From Centropus unirufus (Eukaryota > Chordata > Aves > Cuculiformes > Centropidae): DNA of 64,000 nucleotides. The stretch spans positions 50,531 through 114,530 of the forward strand of contig VYZI01000840.1 in NCBI GenBank assembly GCA_013397695.1. Direction: 5' to 3'. Made by a program: the position numbers and the translations under genes. A model generated the notes under the pieces. It was not told where the DNA came from. It searched no databases and saw only the letters and a list, made by a program, of their open reading frames with translations. Every line of letters starts with the position of its first letter. Positions within the stretch are counted from its first letter, which is position 1. Of the stretch, positions 23,201 to 35,200 are shown one piece after another.

Positions 23201-26200
23201 NNNNNNNNNNNNNNNNNNNNNNNNNNNNNNNNNNNNNNNNNNNNNNNNNNNNNNNNNNNNNNNNNNNNNNNNNNNNNNNNNNNNNNNNNNNNNNNNNNNN
23301 NNNNNNNNNNNNNNNNNNNNNNNNNNNNNNGCCAGGCAGCCGCATCCAAAATGCTTCTAGGTGGGTGAAACCCAACTTTCCCTCCCCCGCGGGAGCTGCC
23401 GGCCGGAGGCTGCTCAGCCCCATCGCTCGCCGTTGCGCCCCGTCGCTCCCCGTCACTTCCCAACCCTCCCCAATCCCTCCCCACCTTGCCCCGATTGATC
23501 CCCATCCCTCCCCATCGCACCCCAATGTCAACCCTCCCCAATCCCTCCCCACCTTGCCCCGATTGATCCCCATCCCTCCCCATCGCACCCCAATGTTCTC
23601 CATCCATCCCTATCGCACCTCATCCCTCCGTATTGTGCCAAATCCTTCCCCAGTTGCTCCCCGTCGTTCCCTATCACACCCCATCCCTCCTTATCATGCT
23701 CAATCCCTCCCCAGTTGATCCCCATCCCTCCCCAGTTGATCCCCATCCCTCCCCAGTTGATCCCCATCCCTCCCCAGTTGATCCCCACCGTGCCCCGGTT
23801 GTTATTAATCTGCAGGAAAGCCGTTTGCAGAGCTGGCAGCCCACGCTGGGCACTGAGGGGGGGTTAGCGGGAGCCCTGCATTACCCAGGGCTCAGGCTTC
23901 CAGCCGGGATGGTGATGGGAAGGGGTTCCAGTGGGGGGCAAAGTCGGGGGCGCTCGCCCTGCTGCTGTCCCGAGGATGTTCCTGCCTGCACGGACCCGAT
24001 TCAAGCGTTCCTGCAGGCAGGCAGCTTTTACTGAGTTACTTGCGCTTGAGAAAAATGTTACTTGGCTTGAGAAAATGGAAATAAATCAAGGTATGAGGTG
24101 TTCTTTAAAGAAAAAAACAAAACCAAACCATCTAATTGTTTGATAGCTTCTGGGCGGCTCCGCTGAGATGATGGGGAGGGGGTGTCTGTCTTTTGTCCCC
24201 TTTGCAATTTGGACCACAGACTTAACTCTTGATAGTGAAAAATCGAGGTGGATTATTTACTATCAGGAAAAGGGCTCCAGAAATACGCGGTGCTTAAGGA
24301 GTCTCGGGCTCTGGAGCAGGGGGGCTGGAAACAGCCTCTGCATCAAACACAAATATTGATTTACCTGGGGGGTCCCCAGCCTGCTCCCACCAGGGCTGTG
24401 CCATAATAAAATGCCCTCGTGAGATTTTCTTCTTTCTAAGCGAACCAGGTCGTTGCTATCCCTATTCCCATCCTGCCCAAGAACCCATTTAAAGAGCTGT
24501 TCTTTTTTATTTGCATCAACTAAGCTGTGTGTGTACCTTAACACCCACAAAATGGTCCCTCCCAGCCCAGGCACACAGGCAGCCTGGTTCTCCTGCTCCC
24601 AGCCTGCTAATCCTAATTACTTACGGGATTCAAGCTGAGTTTGACTCACTGCATCTTATTGATTTTTCCCAGGGCTGCAAAAAGAGGTAGAAACAGGTCG
24701 CACGCTGACACGGCTTTATTTTGCCCTTGCTCTTCCTTTTTGGGGGTCAGCTCTGACTTGCGTTTCTGCTGCGCCCGCGATGTGATTCTTTGATGCTTTT
24801 TTTTTTTTCTGTGGGAGATGATGCTGGAGAGTGGGGGGGGAGAAGGAAAAGGCAGCAAAAAGCTGCCCGGGTGGGTGGTGGTGATGGTGCTTTGCTGCTT
24901 GGCTTGGGCTGGCTTGGGTTTGTGGAGTGGAGCTGCGGCAGCAAATGGAGCGTAACGCTGCTCCCAGACCCATTTCCCGCACGGATTCGGGGCTGGGAAT
25001 GTTTTTCTGTGCTTTTGTTGTTATCATTATTAACTTTCTGGCAAGCTGCTGGGGAAGGAGCGTGGCCACTGGGCAGTGAGCAGGGTCGAGGCAGCAGCAC
25101 TGGTTCTCCCCATGCCCGCACATACATGTGGCAAGCACATACATGTGGTGAGCACATACATGACTGCGTGCTTGCATGCTTACACGCACTCGTTTTCCCC
25201 TGGGAATGCGTTGGCACAGTGTGTTGGTGGTGCCTGTGGCTGTAGGAGAGCAGCCAGGCTGGCGGAGCGTGGATGTTATTGGAGTGGCACATCTGACAGG
25301 GCTCCTCCGAGGCGCTTGCATCGGCGTAACTGCAGCCTTGCTTGTCAGCTGGCTCCTCCGGATCACTTTAATTTTTCGAGTAGTTTGAAACACAATCTTT
25401 TCTCCATGAGCTGTCTTTCCATGTATTTCCATGTAACAGGACTCGGGATATTTATCTGGACCGCTCATCAGGCAATGCAGATTTAAAACCTTCCAAACCA
25501 CCCCTTCTTCCCCCAAGCTTGTGTTTAACCTTTTGGTCTCAAATATGTAGGAAATGTTGTAAAGCCACTAAAGCTTCCATTTTGGACCCGCGGTGCCAGG
25601 GACTCGCTGGCGATCTCTGTGCCAAGGCCGAAGCAGACATGGGATCACAGTGCTCTGGGTCGACAAATGCGGTGGTCGCGAGGTGTTTGTGCAGTGGCTG
25701 CTCCCTGTGAGTGCAAATCGTCCTCTTCCAGGGTTTTAAACATTTCCTCCTCCAAACCAGAGGGAACTCAGAGCCACCTGACTTCAGGGTGCATGGCCAT
25801 GATGCTGCTGTGAGTTTGCTGTTGGTAATTGGCTGCTTAATGAGGTTTCCTGACCTCTCCATCATCCTTGGGGTTAATGGAGAGCGAAGCACTTCTGTCT
25901 CCATTCCCTGGGGTTGGCTTTGGGGCTCCATATGCAAATGGTGGGAGTGAGCTCTCCCTAAGGTTGTTTTGGGTGAATTTCCCTTTAAAAGCACTGGTTG
26001 TTTGTATTGCCGGGGGTGCCCCTGCTTTCAGCACTCAGGGAGGCACTGGGGGCTCTGAGCTACTTAGGCAGCTTCAGTCTCCTCTTCAGAGTATTTTTAG
26101 ACCAAACTGTCATCTAATCTTGACCTCCAGTATGATGTGGGCTACAAAACATCACTGCGTGTCCTGCATCAAGGCGAGGGTATGCATCACAAATTTCACA

Positions 26201-29200
26201 TCATGGAATGGTTTGGGTTGGACGGGACCTTAAAGCCCATCCAGTTCCACCACCCTTCCATGGGCAGGGACACCTCTCACTGGATCCAGTTGCTCCAGGA
26301 CCCATCCAACCTAGCCTTGAACCCCTCCAGGGAGGTGCTCCAACTCTGTCTGTCCTTATGGTTTTAGACTGGCTTTAAATCTTCCTCACCTCGCTGGAGC
26401 AATGGGTTGCTAACTGTTATTTTGAGCAAACACGCACTTGTTTGAAGTTTCAGCCACGCTGATGCTTCCAGCAGCCTGCTGGTGGCCAGCCCCAACTCTT
26501 TGATCCATTCCAGCACCTGCCTAATGTCCCTAAGCTGGCAATGACTGCAGGGGCTGGGTATTTCACAGATTGCTATTTTTCCCTTTTCTGAGCGGGATGT
26601 TGGAAGGAGTAGGCTGGCTGTTCCCACTCTTCTCCGAAGTGATTATATTAGCATGGCCTGGGTAGGAGTGGCGGAAATTACAATGAAATACTAGCAGTAG
26701 GAAATAAAAATCTAATTAAAAAATAATGACAGATGTGTATCATTTTCCAAACACTGGGTACGGCCAGCATGGCCCTAGGGCAGCCGTGCCGGGGAGTGAT
26801 GCCCTTCTGCAGCTGCCAGTGCAAATACAGTGGGCAGTGGCCTCAGGGCTTCAGCACAGAAAGGACATGGATCTGTTAGAGCAAGTCCAGAGGAGGCCAC
26901 AGAGGTGATCCAAGAGCACCTCCTATAAGAGGAGAGGCTGAGAGAATTGGGGCTGTTCAGCCTGGAGAGGAGAAGGCTCCAAGGAGAGACCTTAGAGCAG
27001 CTTCCAGTGCTGAAAGGTGCTCCAGGAAAGCTGGGGAGGGGCTCTTGAGCAAGGAGTGCAAGAATAGGATGAGGATGAATGGTTTTGAGCTGAAAGAGGG
27101 CAGATTGAGTTGGAAAATTAGGAAGAAATGTTTTTCTGTGAGGGTGAGGAGGCCCTGGCCCAGGTTGCCCAGAGCAGTGGTGGCTGCCCCATCCCTGGAG
27201 GTGTTCAAGGCCAGGTTGGATGGGGCTTGGAGCAACCGGATCCATTGAGAGGTGTCCCTGCCCATGGCAAGGGGGTTGGAACTGGATGGGCTTTGAGGTC
27301 TCTTCTGCCCCAAACCATTCCATGATTCTACAAAAATCATGTTGTGAGCAAAGAATTGGCAGATGGAGGCTTTGACCTTTATAAAACTTGGACGGGATGG
27401 AATGTGTAAATGGATTAGGGCTTGAAAGTTCTCTCCACACGTGGGAATTGCACCCCTGAATTCTGATTTGGAGCCTGCAAGTGGGGCAAGTCCTTTTTTG
27501 TGCCCTCAAGCAAATCCAGGAGGTACTGGCCAAAGCCCAGGTGGCTTCAATGCTGGAGGACATCTGGAATGGTTGTGATGTTGTCCTGCACAGTGGTTTG
27601 GGTCTCACCACCATGGTCTGCATGTATAGCTCCTGGATGCCACCACAGAGGGGACTGGCACCAGCCCAGAGCCTGGCTCTGCTGACAACTGGCCGGGTGG
27701 CCCTGGCCGTGGCACTTTTCCTACCTGTGCCTGTGTCCCCTCACTGCTGTGCGCTTTTGTCTGGGGGCTCGGTGCCGCAGGGAGGGGCCAGCCCAGCCCC
27801 TCGGTGCGAGGAAGGCACCCACCTTCAGGTGCTTCAGTAAAAGAAATCATTAATTTTCTCTGCTAATGGAGGAAACGCTGCACTGTGAAAAATGTGCGTT
27901 GGCTTAGAGGCAATTCAAAAGGCTGGTAGAGATGGGAGCCCCTTAATTTGTTCTAAATTGGTTATTTCAGTGGAACAGTGAGAAAGCATCAATTTGAGTG
28001 TATTTTTTTTCCCTTTTCATTTCTGTCAGTTGTTCCCTGACCATAATGAATTGGACTCGGCTGTAATTTTTATGATTTAAACCATGCTCAGAATAAAGGC
28101 TGAACTAATCTGGGCTCCGATCTCTCCCTTGAGCTCACTGTGTTTTGGGAAAGACCATGACCGCCCCCCTCACATCCCCCAGAGGAGGTGATACTGGGGA
28201 GGAGTGAGCGGGGATTGGGGAGCAGAGCTGGGAGCAGTGTTCCATGCTCACTGCCTCCTTCCTGGTGCTGCCCTGGCTCAGGATTAGTCCAGTGCCTTCC
28301 CGAGCTCCTTGCTGCCTGTCACGGGATCGGTGAGGTCTTGGCTGGGCTGCTCCAGCTGGTCAAAGCTGAGCTGGATGTGGGGCTCTGCAAGGGGAGGGAA
28401 ATTGCTAAATACTGATTTTTCAGTTTATTAGCTCACAGACAAGGAGAGTTGGGAATTAAAACCCAAGGGAAAGTGGAGTTGATCCTTGTGGGCATGGGGA
28501 GGAAAAGACATTCAATAGAGCAAGACCTATGTCCAGCCCCGGTGTCGATGCCAGCTGTGATACAGGGGACACCGAGCTGGCTGGGGCTCGATGCAGGGTT
28601 CTGTGAAAGGGGGAATTGCTAAATGCTGATTTTCCGGATTATTAACTGACAGAGTTGGGAATTAAAATCCAAGGGGAAATGGGATCGCTGCTTGTAGACA
28701 TGGGGAGAAGAGGCTTGATGGAGCAAGACCTGCATCCGCTTTTGCTCCTGAGAAGCTGTTTATTCCCTCAGTTGTGCAAGGTTGCTCCCTGCAGCTCCCT
28801 GGGTGCTGGATGCAGCTGAGCTCCCAGGACCAGGTGCATTAAATGGGAGGGAGCCTAGGGTGGGAGATGACCTTGGCTCTGCTTTTGCTCTTGCTCCTCA
28901 ACAAAAAGGGCTTTGCCCTTCTTGACTGCTGTATCATGAGGACTAAACTGGCCCCATCTCTGATCAGGGTTAGCCTGGAGCTGGGGTCACTGGTGGGGAG
29001 AAATGAGCACTGCTCCCCCTTGCCAGCCCAGACAAATAATCCTGTTTGTGGCCATGCCCGGGAGTTTGCAGGGATGTCAGCTGAGTTTATTTCAAGGCTT
29101 GTTCCCTGCCAGCTCAAGTCACGCAACACAAGGCTGTGACAAGGCTGCGCAGGGGAGGGAGGCGCAAGGCAGCATCCTGTGAGCTGGTAGTGCCTGGGGA

Positions 29201-32200
29201 ACAGGGGGTCCCCGTGTTGGCTGCTCAGGGAGGGCTTTCTTGTCCAGCAGCATCCTGTGATCCCCTCTCCATCACCCACTGCCCTCCCAGACCTGAGCTG
29301 CCCAAGCCAGGGCCCCTCTGTCTGTAGCAGTGCTGGAAGCCCCCCCTTCATCCCCCCAGCAGATGAGGAACAAAAGCCAACCACCCTAGGGATGTGCAAG
29401 AGAGCTGAGATGTGGCAGGGAAATATTAAGGTTCCCCAACGCGTGCCCCATTCCCTTCCCTGAGCTGGAATACCCAGTCCTCCCCATGACCCTCCAATCC
29501 CTGCAGCGATGCTGTGAAAACAGCAGATCCCACCAGAGGAGCCGGCTCTGCCTGGCCAGGCACCAGCCCTGGGGGGGTTGCTGAAGTATTTTTAATTTGT
29601 CTGAGCTGACACGGTGTTGAGTGCTGTCTCCTCGCAGAGGGACAGCTCTCTCCTACACCAGACAGCAGCTCCTCGTAGCCTGCCTTCCTCCGCCACGCAC
29701 AGCAGAGATTAAATTGAACTGTCACCACCTTCGGGTGCGAGGGATGCTGCGGTGGCAATGCCTGGCGGTGGGGCTGGGGCAGCTCCCGTGCATCCTCCTG
29801 CACAGCCTCCCATGCATCTGTCCGCTGCTCCCAGTTCATTCTGGAGCCTGGCATAGATGGGGCTTTGGGCACAGAGGGGGAGTGGGGACCTGCATGCCCC
29901 AAGGATGAGGTAGGGAGACCCCAAATGGGCTCTGGAGACAAGCCAGAGGGACCCCACCGCATCCCCTGAGATGCTGTGGAGATATCCCAAATGGGTCCCC
30001 ATGTGCCTTCCCTCCCACAAAAATCCTTCCTGGGCAGTGTCAGCACTCCTCGGGCAGCATGTTGGAGCATTCCTGCCCTGTGGGAAAAGGACAGAGGAGG
30101 ATGGTGCCTGGTGGAGCTGGGTAGCACTGAGTAGGCAGGAGAGCTGGTGGGCTGCAAGGGGATGGGGCTCTCTGGGATCAGCAGCTTCAGGAGCACTAGG
30201 AACTCCTCTTCCCTGCTGGAAAAGTGTGAGTCATTCCCCAGAGACCAAAAGAATAGCTTAAAGCTCTTAATGCAAAGAAGAAAAACAAAACTGTAGAATA
30301 GTAGAATGGTTTGGAAGGGGCCTCAAAGCCCATCCAGTTTTAAGCCCTTGCCATGGGCACAGGCACCTCCCACTGGATCCCATTGCTCCAAGCCTCATCC
30401 AACCTGGCCTTGAACACCCCCAGGGATGGGGCAGCCATGACTTTTCTGGGCAACCTGGGCCAGGTCCTCAGAGATGTTGTGGATCTCGTAGATGTGTCTG
30501 AACGTGAGGATTTTGTATCTTTTGGAGTAACCTGGCTGGGGTTTCAGTCTCTTCTGTTCAGCTTTTTAAGATGCAGCCCCCAGATGTGGGGCTGAGGTGC
30601 TGATTGCGGGCGACAGGGGCTGGGAGCCGTGCGTGTTGGGTTTGGTTTGGCTATCAAAGGCACAGGGCTCAAATGGAAACTGTGGCTCATCGGGCAGCGG
30701 CCGCCCTCGTGCCATGCTGATGATAAATGTGCATGTGCAGACAGGGCACCTGCCCGCCGAGCTCTCCAGGCATGTCATGAGGGAGAAAAATAGCAATGAT
30801 TGAATCAAACCAAGAGCGCTGCTGCTGCGTGTGAGTAACTAGGAATATTTCCATTTTGGTGTTGTTTGCAAGGATGTCTGCCATCCTGGCAAGGACTGGG
30901 GCGCTCGTCAGGGTCAGGGGCATCCTGCAAACACTGCCAAAATCTGCGTGAAAGCTGGAGGCTTCCAGAACAAATGCTTGTTTGTGGAGGAAAGAAAAAA
31001 AAATAATTAAAAGATTGTTTCACCTGAGGTGTTTCAGCTGCTTGCAGCTGTCAGACCCCAGGCAGAGACACACAGGGCAGAAGGGACGGGCAGGCTCAGC
31101 CGTGCCAAGGGGCACGAAGCAGGCAGAGCCCCCGCGCTCATCCTGGAGTTTATGCCAAGGGTTTCTGTAGGCTTGGTGTACTTGGCTGGCACTGGCGTCT
31201 CTGCACGCCTCCTTGACCCCTGGCAGGTCCCAACTGTGTTCCCAGGCTCTGCCAGTGGAACCTGGTGCAGGGACTCGTCAGGGACCATGGGAATCAGGGT
31301 TGGCTGCTGCCCACCCAGCACAGCCACCCTTTACAACCCTGCTCTGGATGATTCCCACCATCTCCTGTCTGGAAACTGATTAGAAAAAAGGCTAAGTCCT
31401 CTTTTTTTCTCGCTTGTATTAGCACAAGAATAAATAGTGCATATTTTCACCCCTGGGAGCCTGTCTCTGGTTTCACCCACCTCCTGTTAGCATTAAGGTG
31501 GCTGGGCAGGAATGTCCTGAGATCAGGAAGAGCCTTTAGCCCCAGGATATGTTGAGGAGCCTAAAGAGAGGAATTCGCTCAGGCCTCCGGTTCCTGCCCG
31601 GGTGTGGAGCCAGGTACAATGGGGGCCCTAATCCAGGCACATACCATGGGGCCAACCTCTGCACCCACAGCAGGTGGAGTCCGGGCTGAGCATCCTCCAG
31701 CGCCCAGGGAACCGTGTCTGTGTTGGGGAGGCTGAGGAACGCGTGAGGTGTTTCCATCAGAGCTTCCCATGGGCTCTTTGGGCTTTTAGCATCCTTGGGA
31801 AGCTTGTTTGGGGGAAAGCAAAGTTGGTGCAAAATCCTATTTTTGGAAGAATGTGTGGGATCCCTAAATCTCACCTGCATTTAATGCTAAAAGAAGGGGG
31901 GTTGGTCATGAGTGGAGCACCCCAGGTCATGAGTGAGGGCACTGCAGCATATGATGGGGTGGGTGCCAGGCGGGAGTACCAGTTCCATCCCGATGCCAGT
32001 CTGGCAGGTAACGGAGCACAAGCAAATGGGATTTGAGTGGGAGCTTAGTCCAAGTCCCACTGCAGCATTCGCTCAGGTGCTCGGCCCTGGATTTTACAAG
32101 AGCTCGGTGCCTGCGGGCAGGAAGGCTGCTCTGCCCACAGCTGCCAGCTCATGGGGTGCTCAGGTCCTGGCTCTGCCCGAACCCGCGAACACCCGTTCTG

Positions 32201-35200
32201 GCTGGGTGCAAACACCTTTGCGGCTCGTCCTGCTGCGTGTGCTCAGCCCTGAGCCGAGGGGCCCGTTGTAAGGGTCCCACGGGTTCCACAATTCCTGATG
32301 CCCATCACCTTTTACCCTCCTTGCATCTTGGGAGAAGGTGCCCTGGCAGGGAACACAGCACTGAGCTCCATGTTCTCCCTTCCCTGGGGGCTCCATCACC
32401 CAGCTGCCACCCCCACAACTCAACTGCCCACACCATCTCCTGTGTTTTTTTGCCCAGTGAATCCCCATCCTAAGAGGAACTTGGGAAGCTGTGTGTCTGT
32501 GCTGCCACAGGACCGCGCTTTAATGATGGCAGTCAGTTTTAAAGCCGGACTCGGTGACCTTCAAGGCCCCCTTTTTTCCAACATGAACCATTAAGTGAAT
32601 CTCTCCACCGGCCGTGGCCACTTGGCCTTCCCCATTCCTGGCCACCACTAGTGGCCACTGCCGCCGTTGGCTGCTGGGAGCAGCTGGAGGAGCCAGACAG
32701 TCCGCGCCGCAAGATGGCGGCTCCCGCGCTCCCCTGAGCTGAGGCGGCAGCCGCGGGCTTTGTTCCCGCTCAGAGCAGCTGGGGGGGGGGGGGGGGGGGG
32801 GGGGGGGTGTGTGGGGGTGCCTACCCCAAGCTGTGGGGCAGGGATGTGCTGCTGCTCCATGCCTCTTATTCTGATTATTTTTATTTATTTTTTTGGGGCA
32901 TGGCAATGTTTGGCTGGATTTTAGGGGGTTTTAATTGGATTCATTTAATTATTTATTTCCCCCCCCCTTTCCCTATTTGAAACCCCAAAGCTGGGAAGTT
33001 TGCAAGCCCCCTCAGCCCAAAGCTTATGGCAGCCTTTAAATGGTACGTATGGAGGGGCAGGGTTGGGCGTGTGGGGCTGGGGGTTGCATGCTGCCCCCTC
33101 CTCTGGGCTGATGCAGCTGGGCGCAGGGCTCGGAGCAGCTGCGCATCCCCTTCCCAGCCCTTCCTGAGCCTGCCCAAACTTCCTGGCAGTCCCTGCTCTT
33201 CCTGGGGGGAGCAGCAGGCTGCCAGGGGTACGGCAGGGTCACCCCCTCTTGTTCCCGGAGGAGCCCAGTGAGGATGCTCACGGTATCAGGGAAGGGATGC
33301 AGTGCCGCGATGCTCCCCTCCATCCCGAGCTCTCCCTGGCCCCGTTCATCCCAGACACTAATTGCTGCTCTTTTTTGCTTTTTTTTTTTTTTCCCCCCAA
33401 GACAACGTTGTTTGCTTTTTTTTGGTTTTTTTTTTGGTGATGTGAGTGCTGAGGAGAGGGTGGGTTTGGGGAGTACATGGGGCTGGTGGCAGGGAGGGAA
33501 TGGAAGGAGTGGTCCAGCAGAGCTGGGCACCATCCCGGCGTACCAAGCTCACCTGGCATGGGGATAGGGCAGGCTGGGCATGCAGAGCTTGAGTGAGGTG
33601 GCAGAGCTGTCCTTGCTCTGCAGGCACCTCATACCATGGCCCTGAGCCTGGCACCATCGCAATCCCAGCCTTGGCATCCCTGGGGCATGGCTGAGCTGTT
33701 CTGGCAACAGCGGAGGAAACTTTCAGCAAGACTTTGCCTCTCACGTGGCAAATCCATCCCCATTTCCCCATGAGTGGGCTTTGAGGAGAAGCTGATGGTG
33801 CTTGGCAGCTGTAGGTCTTGAACCATCCTGAGGAAGTGGCTCCAGCTTTGTTGGGACCCCTGGCTGTAGGAATCGTACCCTGGGTGCTCCCGGCTGCCCC
33901 GTGCCGAGGTGCGTGACCAGGCAGGAGACCTGGCTCTGGGGAGCAAAAGCAGTTCAGTTTAGTTTTTCAATCCAGTTCATAGAGGAGCACAAGGATGAGA
34001 CTGAGTGGGTCTTAAGTATAGGGAGGGAGTTGAGTGGATGCTTAAATACTTTTGCCACTTGGTTTTATGTGAGTGAGTGCTTTGCAGCCCCAGGCTCCAG
34101 TAGATGCTGGGAAACCCTGGCTGGAGCGGATCCTGTGCATCAGCCACTCCTAGGAAGTGGTGCTGACTGCACAGAGCATGGTTGTGGTGACATGGGACAT
34201 GGTGTAGCTTTGGGATATCCTGGGATAGAGACAAGCAAGGGGGAAATAAAAACACACACATGTGTATGCAACCCCCGGCATGTGTTCTTGAGGTGGCCTC
34301 CAAGTCCTTCTCGTTCAGCTCTAGCACTTGCCATTAGCAGCAGGTTCTGCTCCTCGTGGGACCGAATGCTCTCATGTTTAGACATCTGGGTCAATGCTGG
34401 TTCCATGCTTTCCCAGTATCAGCCACAGCATGGATGTCTGGAAATGGGTAGTGTGATTGGGTATCCCTGTGGTCACAAGGAGGACCGTGCGTGTGTGTCA
34501 ATGACACCGTGGAGGTGCTTGGTGGGATCCTCCCCCCGTGTGGTGCCGGGGTTGTCACACAGCCCTGAGTCACCCAGCTCTTCACCAAGAATAAACGATG
34601 AGCACAGGCTGAGGTTTGCAAAGCCCTAATCCCTTTCCCTTGTGTCTCTTTCATCTCCAGTCGAACCAGGAGAGTTGTAATAGACCTTCTTACTAAATTA
34701 AATATAGAGGCTGCTCCTCCAAGGCACGTTTTGGTTCAGCCGTAGCGTTTGATTTCCCAACCCCAGCAGCATGGTACCTCCAGGGAAAAAGCCAGCTGGG
34801 GAAACTTCCAATTCCAATAAAAAGTGTAAGCGCTATTTCAATGAACACTGGAAGGAAGAATTTACCTGGCTGGAGTTTGACTATGAGAGGAAACTCATGT
34901 TTTGCATAGAGTGTCGGCAGGCGCTGGTGAAGAACAAGCATGGTAAAGCAGAGAATGCCTTTACTGTGGGCACCGACAACTTCCAGCGCCATGCCCTGCT
35001 GCGACACGTCACCTCCGGCGCGCACCGCCAGGCGCTGGCGGTGAACCAGGAACAGTTGGCTTTTGAGACCCGTAGCCATGGCTACCCGGAGCTGCGCTCG
35101 GTCCTCAAGGTGGAGGTGAACCCAGCGAAGGTGGCCGTCCTCACCACTGTCTACTGGATGGCAAAGGAGGAGATCCCGGATGAGAAGTGCTCCTCCCTGC

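Larger units (their letters stand above)
23050..23400 (+). promoter_or_regulatory. CpG island with assembly gap, candidate alternative ZNF385C promoter
   Basis: CG-rich and dense in CpG on both sides of a 131-base gap (GGGGCGAGGCGGGGCCGG and similar before it). GC-box-like GGGGCGAGG and GGGGCGG-type motifs are present. The short candidate exon at 23351 lies at its 3' edge. A C-rich tandem repeat follows directly. Confidence 0.5.
23801..32599 (+). other. ZNF385C: Middle part of ZNF385C intron 1
   Basis: Intronic if the gene model holds. Apart from the CR1s at 26199, 26855 and 30293 and the repeats at 25117 and 28360, it is single-copy DNA without a recognisable exon. AT-rich blocks lie at 26640-26760 and 27840-28120. 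Confidence 0.55.

Noticed and set aside
24716..25516. 266-codon minus-strand open frame with His-rich stretches
   Set aside because: Composition is driven by CACACA and GGTGGT-like simple sequence; no family match or conserved motif.
26775..27623. 282-codon minus-strand open frame
   Set aside because: Most of it is the complement of a CR1 3' untranslated region; the same peptide recurs at every CR1 copy.
29426..30196. 256-codon minus-strand open frame
   Set aside because: No recognisable domain, no splice support and low-complexity composition; most likely chance in GC-rich DNA.
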